33,933 bases of DNA. Origin: Bradyrhizobium sp. (GTDB lineage: Bacteria > Pseudomonadota > Alphaproteobacteria > Rhizobiales > Xanthobacteraceae). The position numbers and the translations under genes are program-made. The notes beneath the pieces are model-generated. The model had not been told where the DNA came from. It saw only the letters and a list, made by a program, of their open reading frames with translations, and ran no database searches. Positions 1 to 13,915 of the stretch are shown one piece after another. The stretch is taken from positions 1 through 33,933 of the forward strand of contig NZ_JAFATE010000462.1 of NCBI RefSeq assembly GCF_019244115.1, read 5' to 3'. How positions within the stretch are numbered: position 1 is the first letter of the stretch; each line of letters starts with the position of its first letter.

Positions 1-1797
<1,797 letters not shown>

Positions 1798-1965
1798 GGC
1801 CTGTTCCTTTTGTTGTGCCCCCTTGCACGCGGCCCGCTACCTGCGCAACCACCACAAGGTGCCGAGTTGATCCGGGACACCGCGAAGCCGGAACGCCGAC
1901 CGCGACTCTGACGGATCGTCATTGGAAGCGAATCTCTGAAGGGAAAAAGATATCGCCGACTGCAT

Positions 1966-1994
1966 TAGGTGGCCATCCACCCGGGGGGAGTCAA
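1966..1994 (-). promoter_or_regulatory. candidate lon promoter
   Basis: Read on the minus strand, TTGACT (1994-1989) is followed after 17 bases by CACCTA (1971-1966). The -35 is good and extends to CTTGAC, which also fits the -35 of alphaproteobacterial RpoH promoters. The -10 is poor for sigma-70. Heat-shock control of lon is usual, so an RpoH promoter is possible, but this is inference from a weak match. Confidence 0.35.
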
Positions 1995-2051
1995 GTCTCG
2001 GCAAACGCCGGGGAATTGCAGTGTGGCAGGATGTACAACCATTCATATTCC

Positions 2052-2075
2052 GGCTGCGGAAGGTATCCCGCAGCC
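2052..2075 (-). terminator. hairpin downstream of clpX, no U-tract
   Basis: A perfect 8-bp stem, GGCTGCGG (2052-2059) with CCGCAGCC (2068-2075), encloses an 8-base loop 38 bases after the clpX stop. No T-run follows on the minus strand, so it is not a classical intrinsic terminator. It may be a processing or attenuating hairpin between clpX and lon. Confidence 0.4.
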
Positions 2076-2113
2076 GCTTGCTGAGAGCGGCCTCGAACGC
2101 GTCAGCGCGCGCG

Positions 2114-3388
<1,275 letters not shown>

Positions 3389-3827
3389 TCCTGTCTCCGT
3401 CCGCGGTTCTTCGTAGTTCACCCGCTCTGTCGCTCCATTTCGGCACGCTGTGTGCCGACCTATGACTGGAGCAAATCCTGTACCAATAACGTCTCAGCCT
3501 AGACTCCTTTGCGAATCATGGCCCTCAATTCCTCAGGCGATCATATAAGATCCTCATTAGCCAACCATGCTGTCATCCGACTATCAAGAATTCGCTAACC
3601 GGCAGCGTAGCCAGCACCGTGACAATACCGTGATTTCGGCCTTACGCACGCGAAAACCTTGCGAAATCCGCCCGGCGTTGCGCCGTTGCCACGTTCCCGC
3701 GGCGAGCACGAAACCGGAACTTTTCGCATTAAGGAGGCTCTCCGACCGATTTCCAGCCGGCCGGACCGGCTGTTCCGATGCATCCCGGTCTTGGTCCAAA
3801 TGCACCAGTAGTGCTACGGGGGCGACC
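3389..3827. other. clpP-clpX intergenic region
   Basis: These 439 bases separate clpP from clpX. I see no supportable gene; the small open frames on both strands have no recognisable sequence and run mostly antisense to each other. The region should hold the clpX promoter, but I find no good -35/-10 pair. Two dyads are visible: CGGCAC-GCTGT-GTGCCG at 3441-3457, in the probable clpX leader, and CAGCCGG-CCGGA-CCGGCTG at 3754-3772, behind clpP. Neither has a T-run. Confidence 0.55.
3754..3772 (-). terminator. hairpin downstream of clpP, no U-tract
   Basis: A 7-bp perfect stem (3754-3760 with 3766-3772) lies 56 bases past the clpP stop on the minus strand. It lacks a T-run, so termination here is uncertain, but the position matches that of the hairpin behind clpX. 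Confidence 0.35.
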
Positions 3828-4466
3828 TCATGCGCTCTTCGCAGCTGCAGCGGCGTCTTCCGGCCGCTTGTCGATCACCTTGTCGACAAGACCGAACACT
3901 CTGGCGTCCTCGGCGGTCAGGAACTTGTCGCGCTCCAGCGCATCCTCGATGGCCTTGTAGGTCTGGCCGGTGTGCTTCACGTAAATTTCGTTAAGCCTTT
4001 TCTTCAAGTTCAGGATTTCCTGCGCGTGCAGCATGATGTCCGTGGCCTGGCCCTGGAAGCCGCCGGAAGGCTGGTGCACCATGATGCGGGAGTTCGGCAG
4101 CGTGAAGCGCATGTCCTTTGCGCCGGCGGTGAGCAGCAGCGATCCCATCGAGGCCGCCTGCCCGGTGCACAGCGTCGAGACCGGCGGGCGGATGAACTGC
4201 ATGGTGTCGTAGATCGCGAGCCCCGATGTCACCACGCCACCCGGCGAGTTGATGTACATCGAGATCTCCTTCTTCGGATTCTCGGCTTCGAGAAACAATA
4301 GCTGCGCGACGATCAACGTCGACATGCCGTCCTCGACCGGACCGGTGACGAACACGATGCGCTCTTTCAGAAGGCGCGAGAAGATGTCGTAGGCGCGCTC
4401 ACCGCGATTGGTCTGTTCGACCACCATCGGCACGAGATTCATGTAGGTTTCGACGGGATCGCGCAT
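3828..4466 (-). CDS. clpP: ClpP, serine peptidase subunit of ClpXP/ClpAP
   Basis: ClpP forms the barrel-shaped serine protease that degrades proteins unfolded by ClpX or ClpA in the cytoplasm. The 212-residue product has the normal length. The catalytic triad is complete: S106 in GQAASMGS, H131 in MVHQPSGG and D180 in [11 protein letters not shown]. The glycine-rich MYINSPGG strand that lines the active site is at 70-77. The N-terminus [18 protein letters not shown] is the usual rhizobial form with a short propeptide. The ribosome-binding site (GGGTG) is modest. The gene sits between tig and clpX on the same strand, as in most alphaproteobacteria. Confidence 0.98.
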   Translation of the reverse strand: MRDPVETYMNLVPMVVEQTNRGERAYDIFSRLLKERIVFVTGPVEDGMSTLIVAQLLFLEAENPKKEISMYINSPGGVVTSGLAIYDTMQFIRPPVSTLCTGQAASMGSLLLTAGAKDMRFTLPNSRIMVHQPSGGFQGQATDIMLHAQEILNLKKRLNEIYVKHTGQTYKAIEDALERDKFLTAEDARVFGLVDKVIDKRPEDAAAAAKSA

Positions 4467-4727
4467 GTTTCACCCAAGGGTTGGCGGAGACGATCGTTCG
4501 GATCGGGCTTGCGACTGGCGGTGCCGACGACCGTCCCATGGTGCAGGACTTCGAAGACGGTTTCACAGATATGAGCCATTTTCCCGGCGACAAGACCGGG
4601 GCAATTGCCCACATGGCTAGGTCACTTCAAGCCGATTCGGACGCTGCCGCAAAGCAGCGCCCGAGGCTTTCACGGTTCATCATTAACGACGCGCTGACGC
4701 GACAGCGCAACGATGCGCCGACGGCCT

Positions 4728-6086
4728 TTAGGCCGCTGTCTTGTCCTCGTCATCCTTGAACAGCTCCTCCTTCGAGACCTTCTTCTCGGTCACGCTCGCG
4801 AGCTCCAGGATGAAGTCGACGACCTTGTCCTCGTAGATCGGCGCACGCAGCGAGGCCAGCGCCTGCGCGTTGTTGCGATAATATTCCCAGACCTCCTTCT
4901 CGCGGCCGGGCATCGAACGCGCGCGCTCGATCACGGCGCGGCTGACCTCGTCATCGGTCACGCTGATCTTGTTCTTCTCGCCGATCTCCGACAGCACGAG
5001 ACCGAGCCGGACGCGGCGATCGGCGATCGCGCGGTATTCCTTCTTGGCATCCTCTTCGGTGGTGTTCTCGTCGGCAAACGTCTTGCCGCTGGAATCCATC
5101 TCGGCCTTGATCGAGCCCCACATCAGCTTGAACTCTTCGTCGATCAGGGACTGCGGCGCCTCGAATTTATGGGTCTCGTCAAGCCGGTCGAGCAGCGCGC
5201 GCTTGACGCGCTGGCGGGTGGCGCCGGTGAATTCGGCCGCAAGGCGCGCCCGCGCGGCCTCCTTCAACTTGTCGAGCGACTCGAGCCCCAGCGATTTGGC
5301 GAACTCGTCATCGATGGTGGTCGCCTGCGGGGCCTCGATCGTGACCGCCGTCGTCTCGAATTCGGCGTCCTTGCCGGCGAGCGTCGCCGTCAAATAGTTT
5401 TTCGGGAACGAGGCCTTCACCGTTCGGCTTTCGCCGGCCGCGATCCCGACGAGCTGGTCCTCGAATCCGGGGATGAAGGTTTTGGAGCCGATCACGACCT
5501 GGATGTTCTCGCCGGTGCCGCCCTCGAACGGGGTGCCGTCGATGGTGCCCTTGAAATTCACGGCGACGCGGTCGCCCTGCTCCGCCTTGGCGCCCTCGCC
5601 TTTGGCCGCATAGCTGCGGTTCTGGTCGGCGATGCGCTGGATCGCCTCGTCGACTTCGGCGTCGGTAACTTCGGCGACCGGCTTCTCCACGGCAAAGCTC
5701 TTGAAGTCGGCGAGCTGGATCGGCGGCACGATCTCGATCGCCACCGTGTAGGTCAGATCCGACTGTCCGTTCAGGATCTGCTCGACCTCGGCCTTCTCGG
5801 TCGGCATCGTGATCTTGGGCTCGGTCGCAAGGCGAAAGCCGCGCTCGGTGAAGATCTGCGTATTGGTGTCGCGGATGGTCTCGTCGATGGTCTCGGCCAT
5901 GACAGAGCGGCCATAGACCTTCTTGAGATGGCTGACCGGCACCTTGCCTGGGCGAAAACCATTCAACCGCACTTTGTCCTTCAGATCGACAAGGCGGGCG
6001 CCGGCCTTGGCATCGAGGTCCGCGGCGGGAACGCTGATCTTGAACTCGTGTTTCAATCCCTCCGAGAGGGTTTCTGTGACCTGCAT
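4728..6086 (-). CDS. tig: Trigger factor, ribosome-associated chaperone and prolyl isomerase
   Basis: Trigger factor binds the ribosome near the exit tunnel and shields nascent chains. The 452-residue protein has all three parts. The N-terminal ribosome-binding domain carries the signature NGFRPGKVP near residues 42-50. An FKBP-type prolyl isomerase domain spans about 155-250 (with [15 protein letters not shown] and [10 protein letters not shown]). A helical C-terminal substrate-binding domain ends in an acidic tail (KDDEDKTAA). The start [16 protein letters not shown] at 6086 matches the family; an ATG at 6140 in the same frame would add 18 poorly conserved residues, though it has its own AGGACA site, so the start is somewhat open. 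It heads the tig-clpP-clpX-lon block. Confidence 0.97.
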   Translation of the reverse strand: MQVTETLSEGLKHEFKISVPAADLDAKAGARLVDLKDKVRLNGFRPGKVPVSHLKKVYGRSVMAETIDETIRDTNTQIFTERGFRLATEPKITMPTEKAEVEQILNGQSDLTYTVAIEIVPPIQLADFKSFAVEKPVAEVTDAEVDEAIQRIADQNRSYAAKGEGAKAEQGDRVAVNFKGTIDGTPFEGGTGENIQVVIGSKTFIPGFEDQLVGIAAGESRTVKASFPKNYLTATLAGKDAEFETTAVTIEAPQATTIDDEFAKSLGLESLDKLKEAARARLAAEFTGATRQRVKRALLDRLDETHKFEAPQSLIDEEFKLMWGSIKAEMDSSGKTFADENTTEEDAKKEYRAIADRRVRLGLVLSEIGEKNKISVTDDEVSRAVIERARSMPGREKEVWEYYRNNAQALASLRAPIYEDKVVDFILELASVTEKKVSKEELFKDDEDKTAA

Positions 6087-6226
6087 GGCGTCCAATCTTC
6101 GTTTTACGGCGTGGCCAGGCTTTTCGCCCGGCTCCTCCATTGTCCTCGTGTTCGGCGAACCCGCCTCGTCCCGCGGATGACAAGGCTCCGCTCCACCGGT
6201 ATCTTAAAGCACACGCTGCGAGCGCT

Positions 6227-6311
6227 TGGTGCGGGCGGAGGGACTCGAACCCCCACAACTTTCGTCACTGGAACCTAAATCCAGCGCGTCTACCAGTTCC
6301 GCCACGCCCGC
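6227..6311 (-). tRNA. tRNA-Leu (anticodon UAG), CCA encoded
   Basis: Read on the minus strand, acceptor stem GCGGGCG (6311-6305) pairs with CGCCCGC, followed by discriminator A and an encoded CCA (6229-6227). The anticodon stem CTGGA/TCCAG closes a loop TTTAGGT with anticodon TAG, and the T-arm carries GGTTCGAGTCC. The variable arm is long, as in class II leucine tRNAs, giving 85 nt in all. Confidence 0.95.
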
Positions 6312-6358
6312 TTGGAAAGTGCATCAAAATCCGGCCGCGATGCCCGCGGGCGGCCGGG

Positions 6359-6383
6359 CTTATAACACGCGTGTTTCCGTCCG
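6359..6383 (-). promoter_or_regulatory. candidate promoter of tRNA-Leu
   Basis: On the minus strand TATAAG lies at 6364-6359, about 48 bases ahead of the tRNA. A TTGCTG -35-like hexamer lies upstream, but the spacing is about 19 bases, longer than ideal. A weak call. Confidence 0.3.
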
Positions 6384-6493
6384 CAGCAAAAAAATGACTG
6401 CAATGGGAGGCCGTCCGGGCGGCCAACGTCTTATCTACAGATGGTCCGCACCGCTCCCCAAAACAAGCTTTCAAGACATCAAGGCAAGGTAGC

Positions 6494-7816
6494 ATGTCCC
6501 TGACTGACCGCCGTGGCCTGCTGGCCGGACTGGGTGCGACAGCGCTTATGCCGGTGACATTTCGCCCGGCAGCCGCACAGGTAGTCCAATCGGTAACCGT
6601 GCAGGCGAAGGCCGAGCCTGTCGTGCTCACCCCGCCGGCGAAAGGTACGGGGTCGGTCCATCGCGCGCTGGCTTCGGCCTGGACGCTGCGGGGGCCCGGC
6701 CCCATCCTTCGCTTCAAGCGCGGCGGTTCGCTCGATATCGCACTGCGGAATGATTTACCCGTCCCGGTGGCTCTGAGCCTCCGAGGAATCGATGGTGCGG
6801 CAAGCTCAGAACCACTAGCGGCCCGGCCCGCAGTGGCGGCCGGAACCACGGCGAACCTGTCGGTCGCTCTGCGTCACGCCGGGACCTCCCTTTGCGACGT
6901 CCGACTACTGGCTGACGGTGCGGCGCAACCGTCGCGGCCGCTCCCCCTGGTTGTGCAGGAGCAAGAGGCCGTTCCGGTCGACCGCGACGAGGTGCTTTTG
7001 GTTGAGGACTGGCGGCTCGGCACCGATGGAACGGTGATAGCCGCGGGGGTCGACGCAGGGGACGCTGCCATCGTCTTCACCGTGAACGGCGAAATCGGAC
7101 CGGAAATCAGGACTCGTCCCCATGAACGGCTCAGGCTTCGGATCATCAACGCCTGCCAACGCGCTGCGATTGCGATCAAAGTCGAGGGCGTCGAGATTCG
7201 CGTGATGGCGATGGATGGAGAGCCGACCGAACCCTTTTGGGCCCGGAACGGCGCCCTGGTGCTGGCACCAGGTAGCCGGGTCGATGGATTTTTGGATGCA
7301 ACAACACCGGCGGGGTCGCGCGCCGCCATCCTCCTCAGCGACGGCAAGGAGGCGCGTCCAATTGCCTACTTGGCCACTGCAAACGAGCCGCCGCTTCGTC
7401 CCGCTCCGCTACCACCGGCGCCGCCTCTGCCTTCCAATGGCCTGCCGGAAAGACTCGACCTGAAAAACGCGCAGCGGATCGATCTGCCGCTTAGCGGCCC
7501 TGACTGGGTGAGACCGACGAGCTTCACCGCTTCCTTCGAACCCGCCTTCCGCGCCAAAACCGGCCGGACGGTCGTGCTGGCGCTTGCCAACCGCGCGCCA
7601 ACCGCAACCGTCTTCCATTTGCACGGCCACCATTTCCGCCTGCTCGACCGGCTCGATGACGGCTGGAAGCCGTTCTGGCTCGACACGCTGGCGGTCGAGC
7701 CCGGCCAGACCCAGCGCATTGCGTTTGCGGCCGAATATGCCGGACGCTACCTGCTTGAATCAGTCGCAACCGACTGGGCCGCACCGCGTTTTGTGCGATG
7801 GTACGAGGTGGCATGA
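6494..7816 (+). CDS. Tat-exported multicopper-oxidase-like protein with most copper ligands lost
   Basis: The 440-residue protein has a twin-arginine signal (DRRGLLAGLGATALMP, cleavage near residue 28) and a three-cupredoxin layout typical of periplasmic multicopper oxidases. Landmarks align well, but ligands do not. The first HxHG site reads LSLRGIDG (95-101), the second His pair reads TSLCDVRLLADG (131-142), and the C-terminal HCHxxxH block reads LLESVATDWAAP near 420. Only FHLHGHHF (374-381) keeps histidines, and its preceding type-1 His is also absent. It therefore cannot build a type-1 site or a full trinuclear cluster. A structural role like that of FtsP/SufI, a Tat-exported copper-free relative, is one possibility; this is inference. 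ATG 6494 has an AAGG site 6 bases upstream. It is a lone plus-strand gene convergent with nnr. Confidence 0.85.
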   Translation: MSLTDRRGLLAGLGATALMPVTFRPAAAQVVQSVTVQAKAEPVVLTPPAKGTGSVHRALASAWTLRGPGPILRFKRGGSLDIALRNDLPVPVALSLRGIDGAASSEPLAARPAVAAGTTANLSVALRHAGTSLCDVRLLADGAAQPSRPLPLVVQEQEAVPVDRDEVLLVEDWRLGTDGTVIAAGVDAGDAAIVFTVNGEIGPEIRTRPHERLRLRIINACQRAAIAIKVEGVEIRVMAMDGEPTEPFWARNGALVLAPGSRVDGFLDATTPAGSRAAILLSDGKEARPIAYLATANEPPLRPAPLPPAPPLPSNGLPERLDLKNAQRIDLPLSGPDWVRPTSFTASFEPAFRAKTGRTVVLALANRAPTATVFHLHGHHFRLLDRLDDGWKPFWLDTLAVEPGQTQRIAFAAEYAGRYLLESVATDWAAPRFVRWYEVA

Positions 7817-7834
7817 GCGCCCGCTCGTGCATTC

Positions 7835-7849
7835 CCTCGCCGCGCGAGG
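7835..7849. terminator. small hairpin between convergent genes
   Basis: CCTCGC-CGC-GCGAGG (7835-7849) forms a 6-bp stem in the 45-base gap between the convergent stops of the oxidase-like gene and nnr. There is no T-run on either strand, so it is only a possible shared terminator. Confidence 0.25.
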
Positions 7850-7861
7850 TCGCGCGCGCAG

Positions 7862-9361
7862 TCAGTAATCGATGCCGAACTCGTCGTAGATGCGCCTGAA
7901 CACCGCGGGCAGGGTTTCGGTGAGGTCCTCCGCGATGAGACCAGGTCCCGCCTCGCGCGCGGCCTCGCCATGCATCCACACGCCGATGCTGGCCGCCTCG
8001 AACGCCGCAACGCCCTGCGCCAACAGGCCGGCGATGATGCCGGCGAGCACGTCGCCGGAGCCGGCGGTCGCAAGCCAGGGCGGCGCGTTGGCGGCGATGG
8101 TGGCGCGGCCGTCCGGCGCGGCCACCGTGGTATCGGCGCCCTTGAGCAGCACCACGGCGCCGGAGCGCTCGGCGGCGGCGCGCACCCGTTCGAGTTTCGA
8201 GCGGCCGGGATGCTTGTTGGAGATGTCGCTGAACAGCCGCGGAAACTCGCCTTCATGCGGGGTCAGGACGACATGGAGATCGGGCGAGGCCTTGATCTGT
8301 TCGAACAGGCGGTCCGGCGCATCCGCAAAACTCGTCAGCGCGTCGGCGTCGAGCACCAGATGCCGCTCGGCCGACAGAGCGGTGTGCACGAAATCGCGAG
8401 TGCGCTCGCTGATGCCGGCGCCGGGCCCGATCGCGACAGCATTGAAGCGCTTGTCTTCCAACTCGCCGGCGAACTCGATCGCGGTGTCGATCGCGCGCAC
8501 CATGACCGCTGTGAGCGCGGCCGCGTTGACGGCCAGCGCATCGCGCGGCGTCGCCAGCGTCACGAGACCGGCGCCGGCGCGCAGCGCGCCTCGCGCCGTC
8601 ATCCGCGCCGCTCCCGTCGCGCTGATGCCGCCGGAGACCACGAGGGCATGCCCACGGGCGTATTTGTGGCCGTCGGTCCGCGGCACCGGAAAATGCTTGC
8701 GCCAGCACAGCGGGGTGTTTTCGGCGGCGAGCGGATGGATCTCGTCCAATACCTTCTCGTCGATGCCGATGTCGGCAAGGCGGACCCGGCCGCAGTGGAG
8801 GCGTCCCGGCAACAACAGATGCGCCGGCTTCTTGCGGAAGAAGGTGACGGTCTCGGCCGCCTTGATCGCGATCCCCATGATGGCACCAGAAGTGCCGTTG
8901 ACGCCGCTCGGAAGGTCGACTGCGAGCACCGGCGCGCCCGCCGCGTTCATCGCCGCGATCATGTCCTGGGCCTCACCGGTGACAGTCCGCGACAGGCCTG
9001 CGCCGAACAGCGCGTCGATGATCAGCGCCGGCCGGCCGATCGCCTGCGGGTTGAACGGCAGCACCGGATGTTTCCAGCCGCGCGCGGCGGATGCGGCATC
9101 GCCGCGCAGCGCCTCCCGCTCGCACATCAGGATCACCGAGACCTCGCGGCCCTGCGCTGCGAGCTCCGCGGCCGCCACGAACCCGTCCCCGCCATTGTTA
9201 CCAGGGCCGCAGACCACCAGGATCGGCCCCTCCTCCACGAGGTCGGTTGCCGCCTCGGCCACGGCCTGCCCCGCGCTCAGCATCAGCGCAAAGCCCGGCG
9301 TGCCGGCCGCGATCGTCAGCCGGTCGGCCCGCTCCATTTCGGCCGTGGTCAAAACTTCCAT
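7862..9361 (-). CDS. nnr: Bifunctional NAD(P)HX epimerase / ADP-dependent NAD(P)HX dehydratase
   Basis: Nnr repairs hydrated, damaged NADH and NADPH: the N-terminal YjeF domain epimerises the R and S hydrates and the C-terminal ribokinase-like domain dehydrates the S form using ADP. The 499-residue protein has both. The N-terminal half shows VVCGPGNNGGDGFVAA near 49-64 and a conserved VDLPSGVNG. The C-terminal half shows AIGPGAG, LTPHEGEF, LLKGADT and the nucleotide-site GSGDVLAG at about 434-441. I chose ATG 9361 (MEVLTTAEMERADRL), which has a strong GGGGGGACGAGG leader, over an ATG at 9595 that would add 78 residues of arginine-rich sequence unlike the family. It is transcribed alone, divergent from glnB. 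Confidence 0.96.
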   Translation of the reverse strand: MEVLTTAEMERADRLTIAAGTPGFALMLSAGQAVAEAATDLVEEGPILVVCGPGNNGGDGFVAAAELAAQGREVSVILMCEREALRGDAASAARGWKHPVLPFNPQAIGRPALIIDALFGAGLSRTVTGEAQDMIAAMNAAGAPVLAVDLPSGVNGTSGAIMGIAIKAAETVTFFRKKPAHLLLPGRLHCGRVRLADIGIDEKVLDEIHPLAAENTPLCWRKHFPVPRTDGHKYARGHALVVSGGISATGAARMTARGALRAGAGLVTLATPRDALAVNAAALTAVMVRAIDTAIEFAGELEDKRFNAVAIGPGAGISERTRDFVHTALSAERHLVLDADALTSFADAPDRLFEQIKASPDLHVVLTPHEGEFPRLFSDISNKHPGRSKLERVRAAAERSGAVVLLKGADTTVAAPDGRATIAANAPPWLATAGSGDVLAGIIAGLLAQGVAAFEAASIGVWMHGEAAREAGPGLIAEDLTETLPAVFRRIYDEFGIDY

Positions 9362-9681
9362 TTGCCTCGTCCCCCCTGTCCAATCGCGGACCTGCCAATT
9401 CGTTTCAGCCCGACTTACACCACCTTCGGAAACAGGAAGCGTTCCAGGCAAGGGCAAGACGTGGCCCCATGGACCACCGAACCCATGTGCACGGCAAGGT
9501 CGCGTGTGCGGCCGGATCGGCCGATGTCGGGCGGCATTCGCGCCGCCTTTTCCTGAGGCAGGTGGGCAACGCGAAGGCGAACGACAATTGCACACGAATT
9601 AATCGAATTGCCTATTCGATAATCTCTGGCATTCTGGCCGACGATGGAATCGGCCCCCCAAAATGCAGCACAAATATCTGA

Positions 9682-10233
<552 letters not shown>

Positions 10234-10433
10234 CCCTGGCCGCTGCACGCGCAAGCGGCAACCCGCCTCCTCCGGACTTCAGATCGCGAAAAAGGCCCAG
10301 AAATACGGGGCGGCGGTGCCTACATTACCGGCGCCTCCGATACCTTGTGTTGAGCCCCACCCGACGGTATTGAGCATCTACCCGCGGTCGCTGCCCGCGG
10401 CCGGGTCGTGACCGTTAGCCAAGAGGGGTATTC

Positions 10434-11843
10434 ATGAAGACCGCAAAAGACGTCTTGAAATCGATCAAGGATAACGACGTCAAATACGTCGACCTGCGTT
10501 TTACCGATCCACGCGGCAAGTGGCAGCACGTGACCTTCGATGTCGGCATGATCGAAGAGGACACCTTCGCCGAGGGGTTGATGTTCGACGGCTCCTCGAT
10601 CGCCGGCTGGAAAGCGATCAACGAATCCGACATGTGCCTGATGCCCGACCCGGTCACGGCCACGATCGATCCGTTCTTCGCCGAGACCACGATGGTCCTG
10701 ACCTGCGACGTGCTCGAGCCGACCACGGGCGAACCCTACAACCGCGACCCCCGCGGCATCGCAAAGCGCGCCGAGGCGATGGTGAAGTCGATGGGCATCG
10801 GCGACACCGTGTATTTCGGACCCGAGGCCGAATTCTTCGTGTTCGACGACGTGAAATACGCCTCCGACCCCTACAACACCGGCTTCAAGCTCGATTCCTC
10901 GGAATTCCCGACCAACTCCGACACCGACTATGAAGGCGGCAATCTCGGTCATCGCATCCGCACCAAGGCCGGCTACTTCCCCGTTCCCCCACAGGACTCG
11001 GTGCAGGACATGCGCTCGGAAATGCTGGGCGCGATGGCCAAGATGGGCGTGAAGGTCGAGAAGCATCACCATGAGGTCGCCTCCGCCCAGCACGAGCTCG
11101 GCATGAAGTTCGACACGCTGACGCTGATGGCCGACCAGCTGCAGATCTACAAATACTGCATCCACCAGGTCGCCCACATCTACGGCAAGACCGCCACCTT
11201 CATGCCAAAGCCGGTCTATGGCGACAACGGCTCGGGCATGCACTGCCACCAATCGATCTGGAAGGACGGCAAGCCGGTGTTCGCCGGCAACAAATATTCC
11301 GACCTGTCCGAGATCTGCCTGTCCTACATCGCCGGCATCATCAAGCACGCGAAGGCGATCAACGCCTTCACCAACCCGACCACCAACTCCTACAAGCGCC
11401 TGGTGCCGGGTTTCGAAGCCCCCGTGCTGCTCGCCTATTCGGCGCGCAACCGTTCGGCCTCCTGCCGCATCCCCTACACCGCGTCGCCGAAGGCCAAGCG
11501 CGTCGAGGTGCGCTTCCCCGATCCGCTCGCCAATCCCTATCTCGGCTTTGCCGCGATGCTGATGGCGGGCCTCGACGGCGTGAAGAACAAGCTCGATCCG
11601 GGCCCGGCGATGGACAAGGACCTTTACGACCTGCCGAAGGAGGAGCTGAAGTCGATCCCGACCGTCTGCGGCTCGCTTCGCGAGGCGCTGGAAAGCCTGG
11701 ACAAGGACCGCGCCTTCCTGAAGGCCGGCGGCGTGTTCGACGACGACTTCATCGACAGCTATATCGAGCTGAAGATGACAGAAGTGCTGCGCTTCGAAAT
11801 GACGCCGCACCCGGTCGAGTTCGACATGTATTATTCCGGCTGA
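10434..11843 (+). CDS. glnA: Glutamine synthetase, type I
   Basis: GlnA condenses glutamate and ammonia to glutamine with ATP and is the main entry of ammonium in the cytoplasm. The 469-residue protein is the usual dodecameric GSI length. The N-terminal beta-grasp region has the DGSSIAGW substrate segment, and the catalytic domain has [29 protein letters not shown] and [11 protein letters not shown]398 in DLYDLPKEE is the adenylylation site, so activity should be set by GlnE and GlnB. ATG 10434 has GAGGGG 8-9 bases ahead. It follows glnB on the same strand, and a strong terminator closes the pair. Confidence 0.98.
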   Translation: MKTAKDVLKSIKDNDVKYVDLRFTDPRGKWQHVTFDVGMIEEDTFAEGLMFDGSSIAGWKAINESDMCLMPDPVTATIDPFFAETTMVLTCDVLEPTTGEPYNRDPRGIAKRAEAMVKSMGIGDTVYFGPEAEFFVFDDVKYASDPYNTGFKLDSSEFPTNSDTDYEGGNLGHRIRTKAGYFPVPPQDSVQDMRSEMLGAMAKMGVKVEKHHHEVASAQHELGMKFDTLTLMADQLQIYKYCIHQVAHIYGKTATFMPKPVYGDNGSGMHCHQSIWKDGKPVFAGNKYSDLSEICLSYIAGIIKHAKAINAFTNPTTNSYKRLVPGFEAPVLLAYSARNRSASCRIPYTASPKAKRVEVRFPDPLANPYLGFAAMLMAGLDGVKNKLDPGPAMDKDLYDLPKEELKSIPTVCGSLREALESLDKDRAFLKAGGVFDDDFIDSYIELKMTEVLRFEMTPHPVEFDMYYSG

Positions 11844-11862
11844 GCCTGACGGCTCTCACAGG

Positions 11863-11885
11863 CGGATCGACACACCACCAAGGCG
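11863..11885 (+). repeat. copy A of a 23-nt element shared with 19869-19891
   Basis: This stretch starts CGGATCGAC and runs into the first terminator stem arm ending AAGGCG. It matches 19869-19891 at 21 of 23 positions by direct comparison. Both copies lie shortly after a stop codon and lead into a hairpin. Confidence 0.6.
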
Positions 11886-11907
11886 TCCCTTACGGGGCGC
11901 CTTTTTT
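11881..11907 (+). terminator. intrinsic terminator of glnA
   Basis: AGGCGTCCC (11881-11889), loop TTAC and GGGGCGCCT (11894-11902) form a 9-bp stem with one G-T pair, followed by TTTTT to 11907. It lies 38 bases after the glnA stop. On the other strand no T-run follows, so it acts for glnBA only. Confidence 0.9.
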
Positions 11908-11980
11908 GCTGCATCGGAGCACCGCGGCACCCTCCATCGTTCCGCGCGCCAGCCTCAACGCCGCCGTCATCGCTCACTTG

Positions 11981-12942
11981 CTACACATTGTGGCACGCGA
12001 CCCGTCGGCCATCTTGGCCGACCGGTCGGAGCTCTGGGGCTTCCGTCGCACATCGCCCGCTGGCCAGCGGACAGCGCGGCCGGTACGCGCAGCCGACCGG
12101 CCGATCGAACTGGCTCGGCGGCTCTCCCAACTCGATCGCGCCGGCAATTCGTCGCGAGGGGTCGGGTTTCGGGACCGCGTTCATCAAGGCCCGGGTATAG
12201 GGATGGACGGGACTGTCGAGTACGGCTCGCGTGGCGTCGAGCTCCACGACCCGCCCCATATACATCACCGCGACGCGGTCGCTGATCTGGCCGATAACGC
12301 TGATGTCGTGCGAAATGAACAGCATCGAAAGCTTCAGCTGCTCCCTCAGATCCATCATCAGATTCAGGACCTGGGCCTGCACCGAAACATCGAGCGCGGA
12401 AACAGGCTCGTCCGCAATGATCACCTCGGGCGCGGGAAGGATGGCCCGCGCGATGCCGACGCGCTGGCGCTGCCCGCCGCTGAGCTCGTGCGGGTAGCGA
12501 TCGGCATATGACGGATCCAGCCCCACCGAGGACAGCGTTTCCGCTATTCGGCCGGTGCGATCGGCGCGGCTTGGAAAGGTGCCGTTGATGTCACCGGCCT
12601 CCGCAACCGAATCGCCGATCGAGCGACGCGGGTTGAGCGAGGCGTAGGGATCCTGAAAGACCATGCGGATCCGCAGGCGCAGTTCGCGCAGGCTCGCGGC
12701 ACGCGCCGCAAGCACATCGATGCCCTTGAACACGACGGAGCCGCCTTGCGCGGGAGCCAGGCGAATGATGGAGCGGCCGACTGTGGTCTTGCCGCACCCG
12801 GATTCGCCGACAATCCCGAGAACCTCGCCCTCATCGAGGGACAGTGACACGCCGTCGACGGCCTGCAGCCGCAATCTGCGTCCAAACCGCGTGACATCGA
12901 ACGCCGTCCTCAGATCGCGAAGCTCTAAAAAATCCTGCTGGC

Positions 12943-12946
<4 letters not shown>
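11981..12946 (-). CDS. ABC transporter ATP-binding protein, OppF/DppF type
   Basis: This is the second ATPase of a peptide/nickel-type importer and drives transport with the OppD-like partner. The 321-residue protein has Walker A GESGCGKTT near 47-55, Q-loop FQDPYASLNPR, signature LSGGQRQRVGIARA, Walker B IIADEPVSALD and the switch His in FISHDISV. The C-terminal oligopeptide domain has YTRALMNAVPKPDP and the Cys-bearing CAYRPRCPLASGRC. I prefer TTG 12946, which overlaps the upstream stop as TTGA and has GGGAGG seven bases ahead; an ATG at 12979 in frame would overlap the upstream gene by 37 bases and has a poorer site. It is the last gene of the minus-strand operon. Confidence 0.95.
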
Positions 12947-13914
<968 letters not shown>

Positions 13915-13915
13915 C

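Larger units (their letters stand above)
1798..2113. other. lon upstream / clpX downstream intergenic region
   Basis: These 316 bases between clpX and lon carry no convincing gene; short open frames here lack ribosome-binding sites and recognisable sequence. They hold a hairpin behind clpX (2052-2075) and a promoter-like pair for lon (1966-1994), listed separately. Confidence 0.6.

Noticed and set aside
3584..3805. Small minus-strand open frames between clpP and clpX
   Set aside because: No ribosome-binding site, no recognisable protein, several equal alternatives in other frames.
4643..4664. Hairpin CGCTGC...GCAGCG behind tig as terminator
   Set aside because: Stem is only 6 bp and no T-run follows on the minus strand; it may be chance in GC-rich DNA.
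4713..6278. 521-codon plus-strand open frame opposite tig
   Set aside because: Mirror of the trigger factor codons; Leu/Arg/Asp/Gly-rich and without homology.
7890..9602. Two long plus-strand open frames opposite nnr (570 and 528 codons)
   Set aside because: Both overlap the clear Nnr reading in antisense and show only repetitive Ala/Arg/Pro/Ser composition.
9585..9630. NtrC site or second promoter ahead of glnB
   Set aside because: TGCAC occurs without the partner half-site, and hexamers near GATAAT lack a matching -35.
10320..11810. 496-codon minus-strand open frame opposite glnA
   Set aside because: glnA is unmistakable on the plus strand; the antisense frame is His/Val/Gly/Asp-rich and has no family likeness.
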